Positions 1 to 6,128 of a stretch of DNA of 6,776 nt are shown here, piece after piece. The number at the start of each line of letters is the position of its first letter. Within the stretch, counting starts at the first letter, position 1. A program made the translations under genes and the position numbers. This stretch comes from Marivivens sp. (lineage in GTDB: Bacteria; Pseudomonadota; Alphaproteobacteria; Rhodobacterales; Rhodobacteraceae): assembly GCA_024642185.1 (NCBI GenBank), contig JAHEBR010000112.1, forward strand, positions 1 to 6,776, written 5' to 3'. The notes beneath the pieces were generated by a model that was given only the letters and a program-made list of their open reading frames with translations, made no database searches and was not told the DNA's origin.

Positions 1-911
1 CCGTGACCGGCCGTCCCAAGGTCTTGGTATTCAACGGCTGCTATCACGGCACGATCGACGAGGCGATGGTGACGCTCGACGAAGACGGCACCACCATCAC
101 CCGCCCCGGCCTTCTGGGGCAGGCCACCGACCTGACGCTCACTGGCGTGGCTTGCGAGTTTAACGATCTCGCTGGCGTCGAAGCCGCCCTCGCCAAGGGC
201 GATGTCGCCGCGATCCTGACCGAGCCTGTGATGACCAATTCCTGCATGGTCCTGCCCGAGCCGGGCTTCCACGAGGGCCTGCGCGCGCTGGCGACGAAAT
301 ACGGCACGCTCCTGATGATCGACGAGACCCACACGATCTCGTCGGGCCACGGCGGCTATACCCGCGTGCATGGGCTAGAGCCCGATATCTTCGTTGTCGG
401 CAAATGCGTGGCGGGCGGCATGCCCACCAGCGTCTGGGGCCTCAGCCCCTCTGTCGCCCAGCGCTATCTCGAGGTCAACGCCGGCCGCGCCTCGGGCCAC
501 TCGGGCATGGGAACCACGCTTTCCGCCAACCCGATGCAATTCGCCTGCCTCAAGGCGACCCTCGGCGAGGTGATGACCGAAAAGAACTATGCCAAGATGG
601 AAAAGGGCGCCGCCCGCCTCCACCGTGGCCTCGCCAAGGCGATCAAGGCCCACAAAGCCCCGTGGCACGTTGTCCGCGTCGGCGCCCGGGTTGAATTTAT
701 CTGCTATCCGACCCCCCTTCGCGATGGCAAAGAGGCCGCGGAAGCGCATAAATCGAACCTCGAGGCCGCGATCCACGCAGCCCTCCTCAATCGCGGCTGC
801 CTTATCGCGCCGTTCCATAATATGATGCTCGTATCGCCCTCGACCAAACCGGCCCAGATCGACCGGCTGGTCGCGGCCTTTGGCGATGTCCTCGATACGC
901 TCTTTGCCTGA
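1..911 (+). CDS. Class-III PLP-dependent aminotransferase (glutamate-1-semialdehyde aminomutase-like), 5' end missing
   Basis: This is the C-terminal 302 residues of a fold-type I aminotransferase; the reading frame is already open at the window edge. The family is usually about 430-460 residues, so roughly the first third lies outside. The GTG at position 3 is probably an internal valine rather than a start. Counting from that codon, visible motifs are NGCYHG (11-16, cofactor phosphate region), MIDETHT (105-111, Asp107 pairing with the pyridine nitrogen) and VVGKCVAGG (131-139), whose Lys134 should form the Schiff base with PLP. GMGTTLSANP (168-177) matches the conserved segment after the lysine. 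It ends 10 nt before a glutamine-synthetase-like gene, so the two are probably co-transcribed. Family membership is secure. The substrate is not: hemL-type heme synthesis is unlikely given the neighbour, and an amino donor or product linked to the adjacent ligase is an inference. Confidence 0.88.
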   Translation, partial: VTGRPKVLVFNGCYHGTIDEAMVTLDEDGTTITRPGLLGQATDLTLTGVACEFNDLAGVEAALAKGDVAAILTEPVMTNSCMVLPEPGFHEGLRALATKYGTLLMIDETHTISSGHGGYTRVHGLEPDIFVVGKCVAGGMPTSVWGLSPSVAQRYLEVNAGRASGHSGMGTTLSANPMQFACLKATLGEVMTEKNYAKMEKGAARLHRGLAKAIKAHKAPWHVVRVGARVEFICYPTPLRDGKEAAEAHKSNLEAAIHAALLNRGCLIAPFHNMMLVSPSTKPAQIDRLVAAFGDVLDTLFA

Positions 912-921
912 AAGCCTTCCC

Positions 922-2307
922 ATGACGACCTGCCCCTCGGGCGCCACGCCCGCCGAAGCCGAAGCCTTCCTCTCCGCCCACCCCGAGATCGAGGCGATCG
1001 ACATTGTCTTGCATGATGGCAACGGCATCGGCCGCGGCAAGATCATCCGCCGCCACGAGCTCATGTCGCTCTATACCGGCGGGCGGCACATGCCGATCTC
1101 GATCCTCGGCCTCGATATCTGCGGCGAGGATGTGCACGAGACCGGCCTCATCTGGGATCAGGGCGATGGCGACCTGCGCGCCTGGCCGATCCCCGGCACG
1201 CTGAAGCCCCTGCACAACACCACCCCGCCCCGCGCCGAGGTCTTCATGTCGCTCTACGAGCTTGATGGCCGCCCCATGACCTCCGACCCGCGCCACGCCC
1301 TGCAACGTCAGGTCGATGCACTGGCCGCGCGCGGCCTCCACCCCGCCGGTGCGTTTGAGCTTGAATTCTTCCTCCTCGCCAACGACCGCGACGCCAATGG
1401 CAAGGTCCGCCCCGCCGCCGACGTGCTCGACGGCCGCCACAGCACCAAGACCGAAGTCTATTCCGTCGATCACCTGCACGGGATGCTGCCGCTTTTCTCC
1501 GATATCTACGCAGGCGCCGAAAAGGCCGGGATCAAGGCCGAAACGATGATTTCGGAATATGCACCGGGCCAATACGAACTGACGCTGCACTACCGCGAAG
1601 ACGTGATGCAGGCCGCCGACGATCTCATGCGCCTCAAGCGCATCGTCCGCGCCCAGGCCCGCGCTCATGGCGTCACCGCCTGTTTCATGGCCAAACCGGT
1701 CGAGGAATACGCAGGCTCCGGCATGCATTTCCATGTCTCGATGCTGGACGACGACGGCCGCAACGTCTTTGTCGAAGAAACCGAAGGCGAGTGGAACGAA
1801 ACCCTCCTCCACGCCCTCGGCGGCCTGCGGGTCACAATGGGCGAAGCGATGCTCGTCTTTGCCCCCCACGCCAACAGCTGGCGCCGCTTCTCCTCACAAT
1901 CCTACGCGCCGGTCTCGCCCTCCTGGGGTGTCAACAACCGCTCGGTGGCCTTGCGCGTTCCCGCAGGCGCCAAACAGGCCCGCCGCATCGAACACCGCCC
2001 CTCGGGCGTCGATGCCAACCCCTACCTCGTCGCCGCCACTGTCCTCGCCGGGATCCGCCACGGGCTTGAAGGCCGGATCGACCCCGGCCCCGAAACCACC
2101 GGCAACGGCTATGAGGGCGACGACACGCTCTCCGTCCCGCGCGACTGGAACGAAGCCATCGCCGCCGCCACAAAATCGGAATTCCTCAAAGACGCCCTCG
2201 GCGCGGATATGCACCGCACCTTCACCGCCGTCAAAGCCGCCGAATACGCCCGCGTGGCCCGCACGATCTCCAACGTCGACTTCGACCTCTACCTCTATAC
2301 GGTCTAG
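922..2307 (+). CDS. Glutamine synthetase family protein (possible gamma-glutamyl-amine ligase)
   Basis: A complete 461-residue cytoplasmic ligase of the glutamine synthetase superfamily, which couples ATP hydrolysis to amide formation between the glutamate gamma-carboxyl and ammonia or an amine. The N-terminal beta-grasp part covers about residues 20-115. The catalytic part carries FELEFF (145-150, metal-binding glutamates), SEYAPGQYE (211-219), GMHFHVS (267-273, the His-x-His of the ATP/metal site), NNRSVALRVP (338-347) and RIEHRPSGVDANPYL (355-369). The length and the RIEHRPSGVDANPYL wording resemble the PuuA-like/GlnA-homologue branch more than housekeeping GlnA; no tyrosine adenylylation segment of the NLYDLP type is seen. 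ATG 922 is chosen because it follows the upstream stop (909-911); an in-frame TTG at 880 would add 14 residues inside the preceding gene. No strong Shine-Dalgarno is visible, so translation may depend on coupling. The true acceptor amine is unknown. Confidence 0.9.
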   Translation: MTTCPSGATPAEAEAFLSAHPEIEAIDIVLHDGNGIGRGKIIRRHELMSLYTGGRHMPISILGLDICGEDVHETGLIWDQGDGDLRAWPIPGTLKPLHNTTPPRAEVFMSLYELDGRPMTSDPRHALQRQVDALAARGLHPAGAFELEFFLLANDRDANGKVRPAADVLDGRHSTKTEVYSVDHLHGMLPLFSDIYAGAEKAGIKAETMISEYAPGQYELTLHYREDVMQAADDLMRLKRIVRAQARAHGVTACFMAKPVEEYAGSGMHFHVSMLDDDGRNVFVEETEGEWNETLLHALGGLRVTMGEAMLVFAPHANSWRRFSSQSYAPVSPSWGVNNRSVALRVPAGAKQARRIEHRPSGVDANPYLVAATVLAGIRHGLEGRIDPGPETTGNGYEGDDTLSVPRDWNEAIAAATKSEFLKDALGADMHRTFTAVKAAEYARVARTISNVDFDLYLYTV

Positions 2308-2310
2308 CTT

Positions 2311-2373
2311 CTTTTGGCCTGAAATACTCCGGGGGAGGCCCCGCCGTTAGGCGGGGTCGGGGGCAGAGCCCCC
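2311..2373. terminator. Double GC-rich hairpin between convergent genes, terminator-like repeat module
   Basis: Two adjacent perfect hairpins fill the gap between the ligase gene and the end of tupA. The first is CCCCGCC (2339-2345), loop GTTA, GGCGGGG (2350-2356). The second is GGGGGC (2359-2364), loop AGA, GCCCCC (2368-2373), ending 2 nt from the tupA stop codon. A conserved-looking arm, CCTGAAATACTCCGGGGG, lies before them. There is no long T-run on the + strand. Read on the - strand, the hairpins are followed by a short GTATTT and so could also end tupA transcription. In my recollection, similar modules recur downstream of many Rhodobacteraceae genes; this cannot be checked here. The role as a bidirectional terminator is an inference from position and structure. 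Confidence 0.6.
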
Positions 2374-2375
2374 AG

Positions 2376-3170
2376 CTACCGTTCGGCGTTGAAGACGAAA
2401 AGCTGTTGCCCCTCAATCGTATAGCCTTCGATCAACGCCCTCGCGCGGTCGCTGGTCAGCCACACTTCCAAACGCTCCGCCGCGACGGCTTTGACATGCG
2501 GATGCAGTGCCGGATTGACCGGAATATAGGCGTATTGGTTGAAGAGCGCCGGATCGCCTCCGAACAGCTGTGTCAGATCGCCTTTGTTGCCGAAATTGAG
2601 CCAGCTCGCCCGGTCGGCAAGGATATAGGCGTCCATCCCGGAGGCAGTATTCAGCGCCGCACCCATCCCCTGCCCAACTGCCCGATACCAGTCGCCCGTA
2701 GGTTCGATTCCGGCAGCCTTCCAAAGGCCCAACTCCTTCTTGTGCGTCCCACTATCGTCGCCTCGGCTAACAAAAGGCGCTTGCGCCCCAGCGATATGCG
2801 CAAAAGCTTCGGTCGCTAGTGTGGCCAAGCCGACGTTCGCTGGGTCATCGGTCGGTCCAACGATGATGAAGTCATTATACATGATCTCGCGCCGGTGTGT
2901 TCCGAAGCCGGAGGCAACGAACTCTTCCTCCGCCGCCCGTGAATGCACGAGAACCGCATCCACATCCCCCGCCTCGCCCAGTTTCAGCGCCTGACCTGTT
3001 CCAACGATCAAGAGCTGGACATCAATCCCTGTGCCTTCGGCAATGGCCGGCAGCAGGATCTCGGCGAGGCCCGAATTGGCGAAAGAGGTCGTAACGGCCA
3101 ACTTCAACTCTTCAGCTGCAAGTGGCACCGCCGAAAGCAACCAAAGAACGATCCCCACATAAAACTTCAC
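2376..3170 (-). CDS. tupA: Tungstate ABC transporter, periplasmic substrate-binding protein TupA
   Basis: A 264-residue secreted protein that should capture tungstate in the periplasm and deliver it to the TupB permease. Residues 1-19 form a signal peptide (short basic start, hydrophobic IVLWLLSAVPLAA, likely cleavage before EEL). TupA hallmarks follow: TTSFANSG (27-34), VGTGQALKLGEAGDVDAVLVH (56-76), MYNDFIIVGP (97-106) and SRGDDSGTH (135-143), where Arg136 corresponds to the conserved oxyanion-binding arginine region. The TTTS motif described for TupA reads VTTS here (26-29). The start is GTG, in a GTGA overlap with the tupC stop (3167-3170), with AAGGGG (3181-3186) 10 nt upstream. It is the last gene of the tupBCA unit, whereas tupA usually comes first. 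Tungstate is preferred over molybdate by family assignment; actual selectivity is not shown by the sequence. Confidence 0.93.
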   Translation of the reverse strand: MKFYVGIVLWLLSAVPLAAEELKLAVTTSFANSGLAEILLPAIAEGTGIDVQLLIVGTGQALKLGEAGDVDAVLVHSRAAEEEFVASGFGTHRREIMYNDFIIVGPTDDPANVGLATLATEAFAHIAGAQAPFVSRGDDSGTHKKELGLWKAAGIEPTGDWYRAVGQGMGAALNTASGMDAYILADRASWLNFGNKGDLTQLFGGDPALFNQYAYIPVNPALHPHVKAVAAERLEVWLTSDRARALIEGYTIEGQQLFVFNAER

Positions 3171-3883
3171 GGCACGAGATCCCCTTGAAGATGCGCCCGC
3201 GCTTCTGGCGTTTTGGGATTCGAAAAGAATTCGTCTGCAGGGCCGCCGTCGATCCTCTTTCCTTCAAAAAGGAAGACCGCATCATCGGCAAGCCGTCGCG
3301 CCTGGCCGACATTGTGAGTAGACATAACGATCCGCGTGCCAGAAGCTCTGGCTTCGATCAAAATCGCCTCGATTTCGCGAGTAGATTTGCCGTCGAGGTT
3401 GGCGCAGGGCTCGTCAAGAAAGAGGACCTGCGGCCGCCGCACCAGCGCACGCGCTATTGCGAGCTTCTGTTTCTCGCCGCCAGAAAGGTCTGCAGCCGCA
3501 AGCGATAATCGACCGCCTAGTCCAACAGCTTCGGCCGCATCGGTCGCACGGTCGCGTGCCTCACCCCTATTCATCCTGTCGAGGAGCAACGGATAGGCGA
3601 TGGAGTCAACCACGTTCCGCCGCATCAGGATCGGCGCCTGAAAGACAAAGGCCTGCAGCTTGCGGGTCTCGGGCTCGGGCACCGCCCAGTGCACCTCGCC
3701 ATCGCGCAGCCGCTCAAGCCCGTGCAGCGCCCTGAGGAGGGTGGTCTTGCCGCTCCCGTTTGGGCCAAGAACGATGGTCACACCATCGCCCGCGATTTCA
3801 AGAGACAGGGGGCCGAGCAATGTCTTGCCGCCGCGGGCAACGCGGATGTTTTCTGCGCGAAGGGGAAGGATCGGCGCTACCAC
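3167..3883 (-). CDS. tupC: Tungstate ABC transporter, ATP-binding protein TupC
   Basis: A 238-residue cytoplasmic ABC ATPase that would energise tungstate import through TupB. All nucleotide-binding elements are present in order: Walker A GPNGSGKTT (40-48), Q-loop FVFQAP (79-84), signature LSGGEKQ (133-139), Walker B VLFLDEP (153-159), D-loop ANLDG (161-165) and switch histidine STH (188-190). There is no C-terminal TOBE/mop-type extension of the sort found in ModC, which fits TupC. The start is GTG at 3883, preceded by a good Shine-Dalgarno (AAGGAG, 6 nt spacing); the gene overlaps the end of tupB by 7 nt and the start of tupA by 4 nt, so translation of the three is probably coupled. The ABC class is certain. 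The tungstate assignment rests on the flanking tupA and tupB. Confidence 0.92.
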   Translation of the reverse strand: MVAPILPLRAENIRVARGGKTLLGPLSLEIAGDGVTIVLGPNGSGKTTLLRALHGLERLRDGEVHWAVPEPETRKLQAFVFQAPILMRRNVVDSIAYPLLLDRMNRGEARDRATDAAEAVGLGGRLSLAAADLSGGEKQKLAIARALVRRPQVLFLDEPCANLDGKSTREIEAILIEARASGTRIVMSTHNVGQARRLADDAVFLFEGKRIDGGPADEFFSNPKTPEARAHLQGDLVP

Positions 3884-4581
3884 AGGCTGCTCCTTTCCGT
3901 CTTCGACAAAAGGTGCAGTGCGAGGTTCACCACGACGGCGAGCGCGATCAGGATGAACCCGAGAGCAAGCGCCAGTGCGAAGTTGCCTTTGCCCGTCTCA
4001 AGCGCGATGGCCGTGGTCAGAACCCGGGTCGCATGATCAATGTTGCCGCCGACGATCATGATCGCCCCCACCTCGCCAATCGCCCGACCGAAACCAGCAA
4101 GCGAGGCGGTCAGAAGTGCCCGCCGTCCATCCCACAAGAGCGCCTTGATCCGTTGCCACCGCGTTGTGTTCAGCGAAATCAGGAGATCGTGGTAATCCGC
4201 CCAAAGCTCGCGGATCGCCTGATGGGAAATCGAGGCGATGATCGGCGTGATAATGATCACCTGCGCGATGATCATGGCCGAGGTGGTAAAAAGGAGTCCC
4301 AGAACCCCAAGCGGGCCGGAACGCGAAAGAAGGACGTAGACAAGAAGGCCCACCACCACGGGCGGCAGCCCCATAAGCGCATTAAGGAAAGCGATGACGA
4401 ACCTGCGGGCGCGGAAACGGTTGATTGCGAGCCAAGCACCAAGTGGCAGGCTGATCAGGGAGGCAATTATTGTAGCGCTGACAGTAACCTCAAGCGAGCG
4501 TAGAGAAATCTCGATCAGCGTCGGATCCAGCGTAAGGATCAGCCGCAGCGCTTCTGCCATGCCTGTCAGGATATCGTTCAT
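3877..4581 (-). CDS. tupB: Tungstate ABC transporter, permease TupB
   Basis: A 234-residue inner-membrane permease with about five to six hydrophobic segments: roughly 30-53, 62-86, 91-118, 155-180 (weaker) and 198-225. A cytoplasmic coupling loop lies at about 137-170 (ISLNTTRWQRIKALLW followed by ASLAGFGRAIGE), matching the EAA-loop region that docks on the ATPase. GRAIGEVGAIMIVGGNI (165-181) is typical of TupB/ModB-like permeases. The ATG at 4581 has only a weak upstream AAAAGG/GGGG signal at long spacing, and its first bases overlap the stop of a 13-codon reading frame (ATGA). It is the first gene of tupBCA and lies 84 nt downstream of the DUF2478 gene on the same strand, so it may share its transcript. 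Confidence 0.92.
   Translation of the reverse strand: MNDILTGMAEALRLILTLDPTLIEISLRSLEVTVSATIIASLISLPLGAWLAINRFRARRFVIAFLNALMGLPPVVVGLLVYVLLSRSGPLGVLGLLFTTSAMIIAQVIIITPIIASISHQAIRELWADYHDLLISLNTTRWQRIKALLWDGRRALLTASLAGFGRAIGEVGAIMIVGGNIDHATRVLTTAIALETGKGNFALALALGFILIALAVVVNLALHLLSKTERSSLW
3890..3895 (-). promoter_or_regulatory. Ribosome binding site of tupC
   Basis: On the - strand this reads AAGGAG, located inside the 3' end of tupB and 6 nt before the GTG at 3883. It supports the non-ATG start that overlaps the tupB stop codon by 7 nt. Confidence 0.7.
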
Positions 4582-4665
4582 TCGCGCGCCAGCCCCGCCT
4601 TTTCAGCCTCAGCTATCATCCGCGCCCCGTGCTCCTCGGCCCGAACCTGCCGCTTTGCGCGGCGT
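4578..4665 (-). other. Gap between DUF2478 gene and tupB, with small hairpin and possible 13-codon leader
   Basis: The 84 nt gap (plus the 4 nt overlap with tupB) holds a small hairpin, GCCGC (4649-4653), loop TTTGC, GCGGC (4659-4663), just after the DUF2478 stop (TAA, 4666-4668). It has no following T-run, so a full terminator is doubtful. Further down, an ATG at 4619 opens 13 codons (MIAEAEKAGLARE) whose TGA overlaps the tupB ATG as ATGA. GGAG lies about 12 nt upstream of that ATG. This could provide translational coupling for tupB, which lacks a good ribosome binding site of its own, or it may be chance. The same frame extends upstream into the DUF2478 gene as an unlikely 70-codon ORF. Confidence 0.2.
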
Positions 4666-5193
4666 TTACGACACAGGTTTGGCAGCGGCACCAACACACC
4701 AGTCGGCGATCTCTTCGGCATTGCCTTCGACAGCCTCGCCCATGCCTTCTGTGAAGGTCTTGAACGCTGCGAGACTGGCCGAGGGCACAATCACGAACAC
4801 CGGAATATCCCCCGCCATCGCCGCCCCGATTGCCGGACGGAAACCGCGACCTTCGATTTCTTGTTTGCCGAATTTGTTGACGAGCAGGATGTCAGGCCTG
4901 CCCGCGCTGCCCGCACCAAGGGCCTCGATAACCTGCCCTACCGCCTCTTCCAGCGCCCCGGGATCAAGCCGGCAGCCCCGCGCGTGCGGCCCGAGATCCT
5001 GACTGATCCGCACCACTTTCGCGCCTGTCAGTATCTCGAGGTCCATATGGCAGCGCCCGTTCGAGGCGGCGCCATGGTTGTGCTGGATCGCCCCGGCCAC
5101 GCGCAGCCCCTTCGCCAGAAGCGATTGGGCGACCTGCACCAAAACCGTATCCGCCGTCATGCTTTCGCCGGGAACCACATAGCCGAGCCGCAT
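4666..5193 (-). CDS. DUF2478 domain protein, unknown function, linked to Mo/W metabolism
   Basis: A 175-residue soluble protein matching the DUF2478 family from end to end; no signal peptide or membrane segment is seen. Conserved-looking blocks are MRLGYVVPGE (1-10), RCHMDLEILTG (47-57), ISQDLGPHARGCRLDPGALE (63-82), ILLVNKFGKQEIEGRGFR (102-119) and a final strand near IPVFVIVP (130-137). The LLVNKFGKQE block resembles the hydrophobic strand plus acidic/basic end of P-loop-like NTPases, but no classic GxxxxGKT Walker A is present, so NTP binding is only a suggestion. Members of this family are often found beside molybdate/tungstate transport or cofactor genes, which fits here: tupB follows on the same strand and fdhD-mobA-mobB lies divergently. 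ATG 5193 is supported by AAGAGG 7 nt upstream. Biochemical function is not known. Confidence 0.8.
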   Translation of the reverse strand: MRLGYVVPGESMTADTVLVQVAQSLLAKGLRVAGAIQHNHGAASNGRCHMDLEILTGAKVVRISQDLGPHARGCRLDPGALEEAVGQVIEALGAGSAGRPDILLVNKFGKQEIEGRGFRPAIGAAMAGDIPVFVIVPSASLAAFKTFTEGMGEAVEGNAEEIADWCVGAAAKPVS

Positions 5194-5200
5194 TGCCCAT

Positions 5201-5206
5201 CCTCTT
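5201..5206 (-). promoter_or_regulatory. Ribosome binding site of the DUF2478 gene
   Basis: Reads AAGAGG on the - strand, 7 nt before the ATG ending at 5193. It partly overlaps the candidate -35 box of the divergent fdhD promoter, showing how compact the 65 nt divergent region is. Confidence 0.6.
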
Positions 5207-5232
5207 GCAACTGCTACCCCCCCGCTTACAGT
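5205..5232 (+). promoter_or_regulatory. Candidate sigma70-type promoter for fdhD-mobA-mobB
   Basis: The 65 nt region between the divergent DUF2478 and fdhD starts contains TTGCAA (5205-5210, 4 of 6 to TTGACA), a 16 nt C-rich spacer and TACAGT (5227-5232, 4 of 6 to TATAAT). Transcription would start near 5239, giving a leader of about 20 nt. The match is moderate and untested. No clear matching pair was found for the opposite strand, although a promoter for the DUF2478 gene must lie here or inside fdhD. Confidence 0.35.
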
Positions 5233-5244
5233 ATGCCCGCAAAC

Positions 5245-5249
5245 GAGGA
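5245..5249 (+). promoter_or_regulatory. Ribosome binding site of fdhD
   Basis: GAGGA lies 9 nt before the ATG at 5259. It decides the start against an in-frame TTG at 5193, which would add 22 residues and run across the whole divergent promoter region. Confidence 0.65.
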
Positions 5250-5258
5250 AAGCGCCCC

Positions 5259-6128
5259 ATGCCGCCTGTGCTGCCCATCCTGCCCGATCCCAAGACCCCC
5301 GGCCTGGCCCGCAAGGTCAGCGGCATCGACCATACCGGCTCTGAGGCCGAGATCTCAGTCGTCGAAGAGCGGCCCCTGACGATCTTCCTGAATTCCCAAG
5401 AAATCGTCACCGCCATGACCATCGGCGACTATCCCGACTATCTGGCGGTGGGCTTCCTGCGCAACCAGCGGATGCTGCGCGATGACGACGTGATCACCGC
5501 CATCGACTATGAGCCCGAGATCGACACCATCGTCGTCCGCACCGAGCGGCGCACCTCCTATGAGGAAAAGGTCCGCAAGAAAACCCGCACCTCGGGCTGC
5601 GCGGTCGGCACCGTCTTTGGCGATATGATGGAAGGGATCGAGGGGCTGACCCTGCCCAAGGCCGAGGTCCGGACAAGCTGGCTCTACCCCCTCGCCAAGA
5701 CGATCAACACCCTGCCCTCGCTCTACCTCGAGGCCGGAGCGATCCACGGGACTGTTCTGTGTGAGCGCGACAAGCCATTGGTCTATATGGAAGATGTCGG
5801 CCGCCACAACGCGGTCGACAAGATTGCGGGCTTCATGTTCCGCCATCAGGTGAGTGGTGCTGACAAGATCCTCTATACCACGGGCCGCCTCACCTCTGAG
5901 ATGGTCATCAAGACCGCACAGATGGGGATACCTGTTCTTGTCTCGCGCTCGGGCTTTACCGCTTGGGGCGTCGAGATCGCCCGTCAGGTTGGCCTCACCC
6001 TGATCGGCCGGATGCGCGGCCAGCGGTTCGTCTGTCTGTCTGGCGAAGAGCGGCTGATCCGCGATGCGGCGCTCTCGGGCGAGGAAGAAGACCGCAAGCA
6101 CCGGCGCAAAGGGGCCGAGGATGCGTAG
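5259..6128 (+). CDS. fdhD: Formate dehydrogenase accessory sulfurtransferase FdhD
   Basis: A 289-residue cytoplasmic protein. FdhD binds the bis-MGD cofactor and transfers sulfur from a cysteine desulfurase to it, a step needed for formate dehydrogenase activity. Family motifs are clear: ERPLTIFLNSQEIVTAMTI (37-55), YLAVGFL (61-67), the cysteine loop SGCAVGTVFGD (112-122), EDVGRHNAVDK (178-188), TTGRLTSEMV (207-216), SRSG (229-232) and LIGRMRGQRF (248-257). The loop has a single cysteine, Cys114, whereas E. coli FdhD has a Cys-x-x-Cys pair (Cys121/Cys124); the position of the second is Gly117 here. Other cysteines (168, 259) are outside the loop. It overlaps mobA by 8 nt and is first in the fdhD-mobA-mobB unit. 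Its presence implies a Mo- or W-dependent formate dehydrogenase elsewhere in the genome. Confidence 0.95.
   Translation: MPPVLPILPDPKTPGLARKVSGIDHTGSEAEISVVEERPLTIFLNSQEIVTAMTIGDYPDYLAVGFLRNQRMLRDDDVITAIDYEPEIDTIVVRTERRTSYEEKVRKKTRTSGCAVGTVFGDMMEGIEGLTLPKAEVRTSWLYPLAKTINTLPSLYLEAGAIHGTVLCERDKPLVYMEDVGRHNAVDKIAGFMFRHQVSGADKILYTTGRLTSEMVIKTAQMGIPVLVSRSGFTAWGVEIARQVGLTLIGRMRGQRFVCLSGEERLIRDAALSGEEEDRKHRRKGAEDA
6108..6114 (+). promoter_or_regulatory. Ribosome binding site of mobA
   Basis: AAAGGGG inside the end of fdhD, 6 nt before ATG 6121. It favours this start over an in-frame GCG/ATG-poor extension beginning at 6064, and the protein then begins directly at the nucleotide-binding strand. Confidence 0.6.

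Noticed and set aside
880..921. TTG start at 880 for the ligase gene
   Set aside because: It would place the start inside the end of the aminotransferase gene and add 14 residues with no family similarity; ATG 922 follows the stop codon directly.
375..1869. Long open frames on the - strand (375-1064 and 802-1869) opposite the aminotransferase and ligase genes
   Set aside because: They lie antisense to genes with clear family motifs, have low-complexity Arg/Ala/Gly-rich or His/Asp/Val-rich translations and no recognisable domain. Such frames are expected in DNA with GC-rich third positions.
4578..4790. 70-codon - strand frame overlapping the end of the DUF2478 gene
   Set aside because: Most of it overlaps a conserved protein in another frame and the translation is basic and low in complexity. 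Only its last 13 codons, in the gap, are kept as a weak candidate.
5193..5258. TTG start at 5193 for fdhD
   Set aside because: It would overlap the DUF2478 start codon and consume the whole divergent region; ATG 5259 has a good ribosome binding site and gives the usual FdhD length.
5194..5258. Moco/Wco riboswitch upstream of fdhD or the DUF2478 gene
   Set aside because: The 65 nt region is too short for that RNA class and no matching multi-stem structure is visible.
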